DNA of 5,615 nucleotides from Anaerocolumna sp. (GCA_029256035.1 JAQSYR010000173.1:1-5615), one strand, 5' to 3'. Counted from the stretch's first letter, positions 1 through 5,615 are shown. Notes: generated by a model from the letters alone, not told the origin. Program-made: numbers and translations.

Positions 1-1274
1 CGAATTGCCTTTTCATCTTCTACATCAATTTTTTCCATGGAAGCACCAATACTTTGCATCTTATGCTCAAAGTCTTCATAACCACGTTCAATATATTCTA
101 CCTGTTCCACAAATGTAAATCCTTCTGAAACCAGGCCGGCAATCACCAGGGCTGCACCAGCTCTAAGATCAGGTGCGCTTACAATGGCACCAGTTAAACC
201 TTTTACCCCATCAATAATAGCTGTATTTCCTTCCACTTTAATAGAAGCTCCCATTCGGGACAACTCATCTACATATTTAAAGCGGTTTTCAAATATACTT
301 TCCGTAACTATACTTGTTCCCTGTGACATTACAAGAAGTGCAGTCATCTGTGGCTGCATATCTGTAGGGAATCCTGGATAAGGTAATGTCTTAATATGAG
401 CATGGCCTAAACGCTTAGTACTAATTACTCTTACTGCATCATCATACTCTTCTACTGTAACACCAACTTCAACCAGTTTTGCTGTTATTGCTTCAAGATG
501 TTTTGGTATTACATTTTTAATTAATACATTTCCTTTGGTTGCTGCAGCAGCTATCATAAAGGTACCTGCTTCAATTTGGTCAGGAATAATTGCATATTCA
601 CTTCCCCTTAATGCTTTGACTCCTTTAATACGTATAACATCTGTTCCTGCGCCTTTAATATTAGCACCCATACTGTTTAAGAAGTTAGCAACATCAACGA
701 TATGGGGTTCTTTTGCAGCATTTTCTAAAATTGTTTGTCCATCTGCAAGACATGCAGCAAGCATAATATTAATGGTAGCACCAACACTTGCCATATCTAA
801 ATAAATATGATTTCCCTTTAGTTCTACGGCCTCTGCTTCTATCATTCCATGTTCGATCTTTACAGATGCACCTAGAGCTTCAAATCCTTTAATATGCTGA
901 TCAATCGGACGGCTTCCTATATTACAGCCTCCCGGTAGTGCAACCTGGGCTTTTTTATATTTTCCTAAAAGTGCACCAAGTAAATAATAAGATGCACGAA
1001 TTTTTCTTATGAATTCATAGTCTATACTAATGGAATCAATGTTCTTACCGTTTATCTTAACAGTATGTTTATTGACCCTTTCCACTTTTGCTCCGATTTC
1101 TTCGATTGCCTGTAATAATACATTAATATCACGAATATCAGGAAGATTATCTATTGTTACGGTATCATCGGTCATAATTGCTGCGGCTATAATTCCAAGT
1201 GCAGCATTTTTAGCACCTCCAATTGAAACTTCACCTTGTAAAGCTTTACCACCTTTTATAATATATTGCTCCAT
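1..1274 (-). CDS. murA: UDP-N-acetylglucosamine 1-carboxyvinyltransferase (MurA), 3' end cut by window edge
   Basis: MurA transfers enolpyruvate from PEP to the 3'-OH of UDP-GlcNAc, the first committed, cytoplasmic step of peptidoglycan synthesis and the target of fosfomycin. The reading frame stays open from ATG 1274 to the left edge, giving 424 complete codons. Family members run about 417-430 residues, so only a few residues can be missing. Near the N-terminus, GGAKNAAL holds the Lys22/Asn23 pair. The catalytic loop LPGGCNIGSRP carries Cys117, equivalent to E. coli Cys115. GFPTDMQ supplies the general base Asp305, and Arg371 (DLRAGA) and Arg397 (ERGYE) are also present. All key residues are intact, so the enzyme should be active and, having Cys, fosfomycin-sensitive. 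The start is supported by AGAGGTG at 1279-1285. Firmicutes often carry two paralogues (MurAA and MurAB/MurZ), and I cannot say with certainty which one this is. Confidence 0.97.
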   Translation of the reverse strand, partial: MEQYIIKGGKALQGEVSIGGAKNAALGIIAAAIMTDDTVTIDNLPDIRDINVLLQAIEEIGAKVERVNKHTVKINGKNIDSISIDYEFIRKIRASYYLLGALLGKYKKAQVALPGGCNIGSRPIDQHIKGFEALGASVKIEHGMIEAEAVELKGNHIYLDMASVGATINIMLAACLADGQTILENAAKEPHIVDVANFLNSMGANIKGAGTDVIRIKGVKALRGSEYAIIPDQIEAGTFMIAAAATKGNVLIKNVIPKHLEAITAKLVEVGVTVEEYDDAVRVISTKRLGHAHIKTLPYPGFPTDMQPQMTALLVMSQGTSIVTESIFENRFKYVDELSRMGASIKVEGNTAIIDGVKGLTGAIVSAPDLRAGAALVIAGLVSEGFTFVEQVEYIERGYEDFEHKMQSIGASMEKIDVEDEKAI

Positions 1275-1359
1275 TGCACACCTCTATTGATTATATTTAG
1301 GCATTTATACAAAATGCACATGAAATTAGTTGTCTATTTGTCAGTTTTAATACTCTTAG

Positions 1360-1387
1360 ATTATACCATAAATTTCCGAGAAGTAAA
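1360..1387 (-). promoter_or_regulatory. Putative sigma-A promoter of murA
   Basis: Reading the minus strand, TTTACT (1387-1382) and a perfect TATAAT (1365-1360) are separated by 16 bp. The -35 matches four of six consensus bases. The promoter lies in the gap between the kinase stop codon and the murA start, leaving a leader of about 80 nt. It suggests murA has its own transcription start even though it runs in the same direction as the kinase gene. A small AT-rich inverted repeat (GCATTT, 5-nt loop, AAATGC; 1301-1317) lies in the leader but is weak. Confidence 0.6.
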
Positions 1388-1393
1388 CCCTTT

Positions 1394-1906
1394 TTAACCC
1401 ATATGGGAATATTGGCTTACTTTTGTTGCAATAAATTCCATGAGTTCTTCTGTATTTAGTCCTTCCCCATCAACAATAATATGAGCATATTTTTCATAGA
1501 GCGGGCATCTTTCACTATATAGCGAACGTAAATTCTGCCCCTTTTTTAACACCACACCTCGTTGTTTTATATTACCAAGACGTTTTTCTATAGTTTCATA
1601 GCTAAGCTTAATGTAGACTACAATGCCAATTTCTCTAAGATGACCCATGGCTTCTGGTCCATAGATAACGCTACCCCCTGTTGCTATTACAGAGGTATCT
1701 GCTTTAATATCACGATTCACCTGATTCTCAATTGCTATAAAACTCTCAAGCCCTTCTGAAGCTATGATTTCGCTTAATAAACGCTTTTCCTGTTCCTGTA
1801 TTAATAAATCGGCATCAAGAAATCGGTATCCAAGTACTTTGGCAAGTATTACCCCTATGGTACTCTTACCTGCGCCCGGCATACCAATTAGCACTATATT
1901 CTTCAT
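1394..1906 (-). CDS. Shikimate kinase-like P-loop kinase with an altered substrate site
   Basis: A 170-residue protein of the AroK/AroL size and fold. The Walker A motif GMPGAGKST is at residues 8-16. FLDAD follows at 29-33, where Asp33 matches the substrate/Mg-binding Asp34 of the M. tuberculosis enzyme. The lid region contains Arg116, and the C-terminal part has the family's R-x-PLYE motif (Arg133, PLYE 135-138). Two expected features differ. In the F-R-x-x-E motif the shikimate-binding Arg58 is replaced by Ile57 (FIAIE, 56-60). The GGG loop that contacts shikimate is GGS (77-79). The lid also reads RGVVL where RPLL is usual. Genome pipelines would call this shikimate kinase. The fold and ATP use seem secure, but the substrate may not be shikimate, so I give no gene symbol. 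The start is backed by GGAAGGA seven bases upstream. No other aromatic-pathway gene is in the window. Confidence 0.82.
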   Translation of the reverse strand: MKNIVLIGMPGAGKSTIGVILAKVLGYRFLDADLLIQEQEKRLLSEIIASEGLESFIAIENQVNRDIKADTSVIATGGSVIYGPEAMGHLREIGIVVYIKLSYETIEKRLGNIKQRGVVLKKGQNLRSLYSERCPLYEKYAHIIVDGEGLNTEELMEFIATKVSQYSHMG

Positions 1907-1935
1907 AAAAAAGTCCTTCCCTACATAATGAACTG

Positions 1936-1964
1936 ATTATAGCACCTTTTGTATTTATCGCCAA
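1936..1964 (-). promoter_or_regulatory. Putative sigma-A promoter of the shikimate-kinase-like gene
   Basis: On the minus strand TTGGCG (1964-1959) and a perfect TATAAT (1941-1936) are separated by exactly 17 bp. The -35 matches four of six bases, including TTG. The predicted transcript starts about 22 nt before the ATG and includes the GGAAGGA ribosome binding site at 1914-1920. It lies between the flavin reductase stop and the kinase start. I saw no convincing terminator in this gap for the upstream gene, so read-through is possible. Confidence 0.65.
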
Positions 1965-2005
1965 GCTTTTTTTTCATTTTCACCAATGGTATATTTAAGC
2001 ATATT

Positions 2006-2398
2006 TTATTTCTTTTTCTTAACACTATATCCAAAGGTACCAAGTAATTCACCCAAGCCATAATATTCACCATGGGAATAAACAATGGGACGAGCCATAC
2101 TTAATTCAAATTTACCATTTTTATTCATGTAAGCTTTATCCACATGTACTCCTAATACCTCTGCAATTATCATATGATGGGAGCCTAAAGGAAGGATTTG
2201 TGTTACCCTGCATTCAATATTAACTGGAGACTCTCCGATCATTGGAACTTTTACAATGTTACCATTTATAGGGGTTAACTTCATCTCTTTAAACTTGTCC
2301 ACATTTCTGCCCGGTTTTTCCCCTTGTTTTTGACAGGATACCATTACTGCAGGTAATGGATAAAGCATATTACCAGCTTTCCAAAAATCTTTTTCCAT
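2006..2398 (-). CDS. Flavin reductase family protein, internally deleted (likely non-functional)
   Basis: A 130-residue protein whose two ends match the FMN-binding split-barrel flavin reductase family, but whose middle is missing. The N-terminus has the usual FWKAGNMLYPLPAVMVSC (5-22). The C-terminal half has GRNVDKFKEM (30-39), IGESPVNIECRVTQI, the LGSHHMIIAEV strand and the typical end YSHGEYYGLGELLGTFGY. From memory, full-length relatives are about 185-190 residues, with some 55-60 residues between the GEKP and GRxVDKFKEM positions. Those residues include the NIIT-x-AW and SVRxER(Y/H)S strands that hold FMN. Here Pro29 is followed directly by Gly30 (around 2311/2312). The frame is kept, so this reads as an in-frame deletion. 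Start choice: ATG 2398 is preceded at 5 nt by AGGAG (2404-2408) and fits the family's MEKxFWK start. The in-frame ATG at 2413 lies upstream of that site and has only a weak one of its own. Confidence 0.8.
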   Translation of the reverse strand: MEKDFWKAGNMLYPLPAVMVSCQKQGEKPGRNVDKFKEMKLTPINGNIVKVPMIGESPVNIECRVTQILPLGSHHMIIAEVLGVHVDKAYMNKNGKFELSMARPIVYSHGEYYGLGELLGTFGYSVKKKK

Positions 2399-2403
2399 AT
2401 CGT

Positions 2404-2408
2404 CTCCT
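2404..2408 (-). promoter_or_regulatory. Ribosome binding site deciding the flavin reductase start
   Basis: AGGAG on the minus strand, five bases before ATG 2398. It lies inside the longer reading frame that would begin at ATG 2413, which argues for the shorter protein. Confidence 0.65.
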
Positions 2409-2576
2409 ATCATAGTTCCACGCGGATGCTTTTTAAAGAATCTACCTGACTATAGTTTAACCTTATCTTTATACATTATAGTTACAATACTATTAATTCT
2501 ATCATATATTATTTAATTAATTTGTAAAAAAATAAATCATCTCATAAAGTACTATAATTCATATAATGATTATAAT

Positions 2577-2616
2577 GTTTCATATTTTAATTTGATAAAA
2601 TGTAGTATAATGAAAC
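2577..2616. repeat. Inverted repeat spanning the putative Ig-gene promoter
   Basis: GTTTCAT (2577-2583) and ATGAAAC (2610-2616) are perfect inverted copies. A second pair, ATTTTA (2584-2589) and TAAAAT (2596-2601), lies between them. The right outer arm overlaps the TATAAT at 2606-2611. This could be an operator half-site pair or a chance feature of AT-rich DNA. Confidence 0.35.
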
Positions 2617-2640
2617 TTATCTAGCATTAGTTTTGAAACG

Positions 2641-2647
2641 AAAGGAG
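2641..2647 (+). promoter_or_regulatory. Strong ribosome binding site of the Ig-domain gene
   Basis: AAAGGAG lies five bases before ATG 2653. This near-ideal site fixes the start and is the best evidence that this small plus-strand frame is translated. Confidence 0.8.
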
Positions 2648-2652
2648 TTCCT

Positions 2653-2994
2653 ATGTTAAATAAGTACATTAAAATAGAGTCCACATCAGAAGAAGTTGAA
2701 AATAAGGTGAAGCAAAAGTTAAGATTCCCTACGGATAAATTTGTCTGGCGGGTAAAATTTTCTGCTCCACTGAATCCTTCCACTGTAAACAACCGAAACC
2801 TTTATGTTACTTCCTTTAATAAGGTTCCATTAAAAACCCGTATTCACTATGATAGTATTAATGGTTATATAGAAATCGAACCTTTAGAGCCTTATTCTCC
2901 AAATGAATCCTATATATTAACCGTAACTACTAACGTAAAATCTGCTAATGGTACGCCTTTAAAAAAGGAAGTTGAAATTCAGTTTAAAATATGA
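2653..2994 (+). CDS. Small stand-alone bacterial Ig-like (Big_5 type) domain protein
   Basis: A 113-residue protein that I recognise only at domain level. Residues from about 28 to 113 have the pattern of bacterial Ig-like domain 5 (SbsA type). FVWRVKFSAPLNPSTVNN corresponds to the first strand and the 'F-S-x-P-hydrophobic-x-x-S-T-V' turn. NLYVTS comes next, and then a strand with IHYDSINGYIEIEPLEPY. The SPNESYILTVTTNVKSANG segment matches the common 'L-x-P-x-T-x-Y-x-h-x-h...h-x-d-x-x-G' motif. The last strand is VEIQFKI. The N-terminal 27 residues are charged and probably helical, with no signal peptide, membrane segment or LPxTG anchor, so the protein appears cytosolic. Such domains are usually repeats in large secreted or surface proteins, so a lone intracellular copy is unusual. 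Molecular function is unknown. It is the only plus-strand gene here and is followed one base after its stop by the nested inverted repeat. Confidence 0.8.
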   Translation: MLNKYIKIESTSEEVENKVKQKLRFPTDKFVWRVKFSAPLNPSTVNNRNLYVTSFNKVPLKTRIHYDSINGYIEIEPLEPYSPNESYILTVTTNVKSANGTPLKKEVEIQFKI

Positions 2995-3149
2995 TTAGGG
3001 TGTCATAAGTCATAGATCAGGTAAAGAAAGGAATAACAGTGTATATATAATCAGATGGCGCAGACCGTCCGAAGGGAAAGGCAAGCCCAGATGAATATAT
3101 ATACGCTGTTATTCATCATTTTAAATAAAACAGACTTATGACACCTTAA
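2995..3149 (+). repeat. Two-tier nested inverted repeat: candidate structured RNA or MITE-like element
   Basis: The outer arms 2995-3011 and 3133-3149 pair over 17 bp (core GTGTCATAAGTC / GACTTATGACAC) with one G-U pair. The inner arms 3031-3049 and 3096-3114 pair over 19 bp (start GAATAACAG, end CTGTTATTC), also with one G-U pair. Spacers of 19 and 18 nt separate the two stems. The 46-nt loop (3050-3095) is GC-richer than its surroundings and can form short helices such as UCC-GAAG-GGA. Both imperfect pairs are G-U on plus-strand RNA and would be A-C mismatches on the minus strand, which weakly favours plus-strand transcription. TTA occurs directly at both edges (2995-2997 and 3146-3148), as a short target duplication would. 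No known RNA family is assigned. It may also separate the two convergent genes, but it lacks a clear U-tract. Confidence 0.75.
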
Positions 3150-3164
3150 ACATATATTATTGTT

Positions 3165-4811
3165 TTAACTATTATCTTGTAAGGATGTTACTAATGCAGG
3201 AATTACTTGTTTCTTTCTTGAAACAATTCCTTTTAAATATATAATTTCATCTGCGCTGTCCAGTTTAAATGCATTAACTGCCAGTTCTTTTGCTCCATTA
3301 CCCTGATATAGCAATTCAGTTGAGTTTTCTAAGATATCTGTAAGCATAAAAAACAGCATTCCTACGCTATGATCTTGGATAGCTTTTTGCATATAGGGAA
3401 TAAGTTTTTCTTTTATAGATTCTAATTCATTCTGACTCATGGAGTTAATCTGACCAACACCAAAGGTCAGGTCACCTGCTGTAAACTTTTTAAAATCCTG
3501 ATAGAAAATTTCTTCTGGAGACTTTGAGCCAAGATTGCTACCTGCTGCAAACATTTCAGCAGCATACTCTTCTACATTGATATTTGCAATTTTAGCCAGC
3601 TCTTCTGCAGATATACGGTCCAATTCTGTACACGTCGGTGACCGATAAACCAAAGTATCTGATAAAATTGCAGAGCAAAGAAGCCCAGCAATTGGTGGAT
3701 CCACTTCTATTTTATTTTCCAAATACATTTGATATACAATGGTTGCTGTACAGCCTAGTGGTTGATTTCTAAAGTAAACTGGGCTTATAGTTTCCATACT
3801 TCCTAATCTGTGATGGTCTATAATTTCCAGTATTTCTGCCTCTTCAATACCATCTACTGCCTGTGATTTTTCATTATGGTCAACTAAAATAATCTTCTTC
3901 CTTCTTGCGTCTAAAAGATTTCTTCTAGAAATCATTCCGGCAAACTTACCTTCTTTATCAAGTATAGGAAAATATCGATGTCGTTTCTTTGCCATTACAT
4001 TACGCAAGTCATCAATATAATCTTCTGTTGAAAATGTAATTAAATCCTTTGTACTCATAAAATGACAAATTGGCATGCTCTGATTCATTAACCTAGCAAC
4101 AGTAAAGGTATCAAATTTTGTACTAAGTATAGTACAATCGTTTTGCTGTGCCATTTGTATAATTGATTTTGATACTTTTGCTCCATCACAAACAATAATA
4201 CATTTTGCTTTCATTTCAATTGCACTAAGTTGTGATTCATAGCGATTACCTAGAATCAGCAGATCCCCTTCTTCAATATAATCTTCCATAATATCGGGAT
4301 TTGCTGCCGCAATTAATACTTTTCCCTCCGAATAAAAGGATTCCGGATCTCCAAGAATCATCTGCCCTTCTAAAGTTTCAATAATATTTTTATAGGAAGT
4401 ATTAGCCGTGGCAATAATCCTGCTGTCATATACATCCATATAGGATTTGGCAATATCACCAATGGTAATTAATCCAATTAATTTATTATGTTGATTAATA
4501 ATTGGCAGAGTAACTTCACCATTTTCTCTCATGGTAGCCCATGCTTTCTTAAGAGAAATTCCACCATCAACACCCTTTACTTTTCTAAACTCAATATCTT
4601 TCACTTGAGTTCTTACATCATTTAAGTAAGTTGGTGCAGGCACACCAAATCGATCTAACACAAAGCTGGTCTCCGGATTAATTTGTCCGGCTCTCATTGC
4701 TCTGTATTTATTACCTGTTATTTTTCGTTTTAATGCTGCATATGAAATTGCAGAGCATATAGAATCCGTATCGGGATTTATATGTCCAATTACAATTACT
4801 TCTGAGTCCAT
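3165..4811 (-). CDS. ppaC: Manganese-dependent (family II) inorganic pyrophosphatase with CBS-DRTGG-CBS regulatory insert
   Basis: Hydrolyses pyrophosphate to two phosphates in the cytoplasm, pulling biosynthetic reactions forward. The 548-residue length matches the CBS-PPases of clostridia (about 549). The DHH domain starts with GHINPDTDS (His10, Asp14, Asp16, metal ligands) and resumes with VDHN (310-313), DHH (332-334) and SDT (Asp385). The C-terminal DHHA2 domain ends in SRKKQ (531-535), the substrate-binding motif. Between about residues 65 and 305 are a CBS domain (TLPIIN...GLITIGDIA), a DRTGG domain (about 145-240) and a second CBS domain (RHRYFPILD...GMISRRNLL). In studied relatives the CBS pair binds AMP/ADP (inhibiting) and ATP (activating), and DRTGG-containing forms respond to Ap4A. 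The start at 4811 is chosen over the upstream in-frame ATG at 4892 because AAGGAGGA lies five bases before it and the family begins here. The extra 27 residues would also overlap the upstream gene. Confidence 0.96.
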   Translation of the reverse strand: MDSEVIVIGHINPDTDSICSAISYAALKRKITGNKYRAMRAGQINPETSFVLDRFGVPAPTYLNDVRTQVKDIEFRKVKGVDGGISLKKAWATMRENGEVTLPIINQHNKLIGLITIGDIAKSYMDVYDSRIIATANTSYKNIIETLEGQMILGDPESFYSEGKVLIAAANPDIMEDYIEEGDLLILGNRYESQLSAIEMKAKCIIVCDGAKVSKSIIQMAQQNDCTILSTKFDTFTVARLMNQSMPICHFMSTKDLITFSTEDYIDDLRNVMAKKRHRYFPILDKEGKFAGMISRRNLLDARRKKIILVDHNEKSQAVDGIEEAEILEIIDHHRLGSMETISPVYFRNQPLGCTATIVYQMYLENKIEVDPPIAGLLCSAILSDTLVYRSPTCTELDRISAEELAKIANINVEEYAAEMFAAGSNLGSKSPEEIFYQDFKKFTAGDLTFGVGQINSMSQNELESIKEKLIPYMQKAIQDHSVGMLFFMLTDILENSTELLYQGNGAKELAVNAFKLDSADEIIYLKGIVSRKKQVIPALVTSLQDNS

Positions 4812-4816
4812 ATTGT

Positions 4817-4824
4817 TCCTCCTT
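4817..4824 (-). promoter_or_regulatory. Ribosome binding site deciding the pyrophosphatase start
   Basis: AAGGAGGA on the minus strand, five bases before ATG 4811, lies within the 16-bp gap after the AAA ATPase stop codon. It is a near-perfect Shine-Dalgarno sequence and shows the pyrophosphatase starts here. The tight spacing suggests one transcript with the upstream gene and possible translational coupling. Confidence 0.85.
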
Positions 4825-4827
4825 GTA

Positions 4828-5615
4828 TCAACAGTTAAAATCATCAGGGATAATGTATAAAAAATCAGTTGATACAATCTCTCTTTCACCAATTACTTTT
4901 AATAACTCCTGCTGATATCTTTCATCTGCAGACTTCTTTACTAACTTTATAAAATTCATAACTTCCCTAAATTCACTATTCTTGTTCCCTGTTTCTGTTA
5001 TGGAAATTATTTTTTCTCTCAACTTATCTGCAGAATCATTGGTTAGCAAATAGTTCTGTTCTTTAATATATGTTTCAGCAAATGTAAATAAATCACTTCT
5101 TGTATACTCCGGTAACTGTATGGAATATTGAAATAATTCTTTCAGATTTTTATTTTTCTCCATAAATTTAAACATGGAGACTGGGGTATCCTCAAGCACT
5201 ACAAATATACGGCCGTTCAACTTATCTATAAGTTGTACTAGCTGTAATATTGCATTGGTATTTAGTGACGATGCGTCTTCTATTATAAGTGTACAATCCA
5301 TTAGCTGATCCACTTTTTGCATAAGATCTAGCTGATTTATTCTATCACCTTTTATTTTAGCCACCTTTGAACTATTCATCCATCCGGCTTCCTGCATTAT
5401 TTTAGATATTTTATTTGCCAGGGTGGTTTTACCAGTGCCTGCATTACCAGTTATAATTAAAAACTTATTTTTATTAAGTCCGCTATTTATGTCTGTGAAA
5501 GCCTTTTGTATATTATCTTTACACAATACATAATAATAGCCTAGCATTTTCTTGTAGTCAACCTCCACATTGTTAAAAATTTCAGTGAAGGAATCCTCAA
5601 TTACAGATATTTCCT
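4828..5615 (-). CDS. AAA ATPase of CbxX/SpoVK type, C-terminal part (5' end outside window)
   Basis: The frame is open to the right edge, giving 261 visible residues before the TGA at 4830-4828. A GTG at 5568 could be taken as a start, but it has no ribosome binding site. The 15 codons upstream of it are in frame, stop-free and protein-like (EISVIEDSFTEIFNN), so the gene almost certainly begins beyond the window. Counting from that GTG, Walker A is GNAGTGKTT (41-49) and the Walker B strand is TLIIEDAS (93-100). The segment NKNLKELFQYSIQLPEYT (139-156) matches the CbxX/CfxQ/SpoVK pattern N-x-x-L-x-x-R-F...FPDYT, but the arginine-finger position is Leu. Walker B reads ED rather than DE. The module may therefore be a poor ATPase or depend on another AAA module upstream. 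Its role is unknown. It ends 16 bp before the pyrophosphatase start, so the two are probably co-transcribed. Confidence 0.75.
   Translation of the reverse strand, partial: EISVIEDSFTEIFNNVEVDYKKMLGYYYVLCKDNIQKAFTDINSGLNKNKFLIITGNAGTGKTTLANKISKIMQEAGWMNSSKVAKIKGDRINQLDLMQKVDQLMDCTLIIEDASSLNTNAILQLVQLIDKLNGRIFVVLEDTPVSMFKFMEKNKNLKELFQYSIQLPEYTRSDLFTFAETYIKEQNYLLTNDSADKLREKIISITETGNKNSEFREVMNFIKLVKKSADERYQQELLKVIGEREIVSTDFLYIIPDDFNC

Larger units (their letters stand above)
2414..2652. promoter_or_regulatory. AT-rich divergent promoter region
   Basis: This gap separates the minus-strand flavin reductase gene from the plus-strand Ig-domain gene, so it should hold both promoters. On the plus strand TATAAT occurs at 2553-2558, 2562-2567, 2571-2576 and 2606-2611. 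The last is best placed for the Ig-domain gene, about 40 bp before its ATG, but no good -35 sits 16-18 bp upstream of it. On the minus strand TATAAT at 2480-2475 is a possible -10 for the flavin reductase gene, again with a poor -35. The DNA is so AT-rich that some of these hexamers are expected by chance. An inverted repeat surrounds the 2606 hexamer and is reported separately. Confidence 0.4.

Noticed and set aside
184..1290. Three plus-strand open frames of 65-89 codons (184-381, 535-804, 1030-1290)
   Set aside because: They lie antisense to or overlap murA, have no ribosome binding site of note, and their translations are low-complexity hydrophobic sequences typical of shadow frames.
1301..1317. 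Small inverted repeat GCATTT/AAATGC in the murA leader
   Set aside because: Six mostly A-T pairs in AT-rich DNA are expected by chance, and it resembles no known riboswitch or leader.
1398..1407. Palindrome CCCATATGGG at the 3' end of the kinase gene, followed on the minus strand by TTAAAAA
   Set aside because: As a hairpin it gives only three G-C pairs around a four-base loop and an A-run rather than a U-run, so it is not a credible terminator.
1562..1759. Plus-strand open frame of 65 codons
   Set aside because: Fully antisense to the kinase gene, with no recognisable domain and no ribosome binding site.
2580..2792. Minus-strand open frame of 70 codons
   Set aside because: Antisense to the start of the Ig-domain gene, which has a strong ribosome binding site and a recognisable domain.
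3051..3094. Resemblance of the core of the nested repeat to the SRP RNA tip (CCGAAGGGAAAGG...CAGATGA) and to twister ribozyme AAGCCC
   Set aside because: The invariant SRP bases around the GGAA loop and GCAGC are not in place, and the twister GGAGGG partner is missing. The likeness is a few short words only.
2995..3149. Retron-like non-coding RNA (outer pairing arms around a long hairpin)
   Set aside because: The arrangement is superficially similar, but there is no reverse transcriptase gene in the window and no recognisable branching-guanosine context.

Overview
This window looks like part of a low-GC Firmicutes chromosome, most likely a clostridium of the Lachnospiraceae type. That placement rests on AT-rich intergenic DNA, strong AGGAGG-like ribosome binding sites, TATAAT-type promoters, a MurA of the clostridial type, and a family II pyrophosphatase with the CBS-DRTGG-CBS insert known from Clostridium. 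It is inferred from composition and protein families, not from a database match. Five of the six genes lie on the minus strand. One small gene is on the plus strand.

Layout by plus-strand coordinate. At 1-1274 (minus) is murA, the first committed step of peptidoglycan synthesis, cut by the left edge just before its C-terminus. At 1394-1906 (minus) is a shikimate-kinase-like P-loop kinase that lacks two usual shikimate-site features. Each of these two genes has its own recognisable promoter. At 2006-2398 (minus) is a flavin reductase family gene that keeps its reading frame but appears to have lost about 55-60 internal residues, including much of the FMN-binding core. An AT-rich divergent promoter region of about 250 bp follows. 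At 2653-2994 (plus) is a 113-residue stand-alone Ig-like (Big_5 type) domain protein with no signal peptide. At 2995-3149 is a two-tier nested inverted repeat with a GC-richer core, which could be a structured RNA or a MITE-like element. At 3165-4811 (minus) is a CBS-domain manganese-dependent inorganic pyrophosphatase. At 4828-5615 (minus) is the C-terminal part of an AAA ATPase of the CbxX/SpoVK type, which enters from beyond the right edge. It lies 16 bp upstream of the pyrophosphatase and is probably in the same operon.

The complete housekeeping genes (cell wall precursor, pyrophosphate recycling) look ordinary. The unusual items are the 2995-3149 nested repeat, the internally deleted flavin reductase, the altered active site of the kinase, the arginine-finger-less AAA module and the cytosolic Ig-domain protein. 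No CRISPR array, tRNA, rRNA, transposase or phage gene is visible. There is no gene-free stretch longer than 300 bases.
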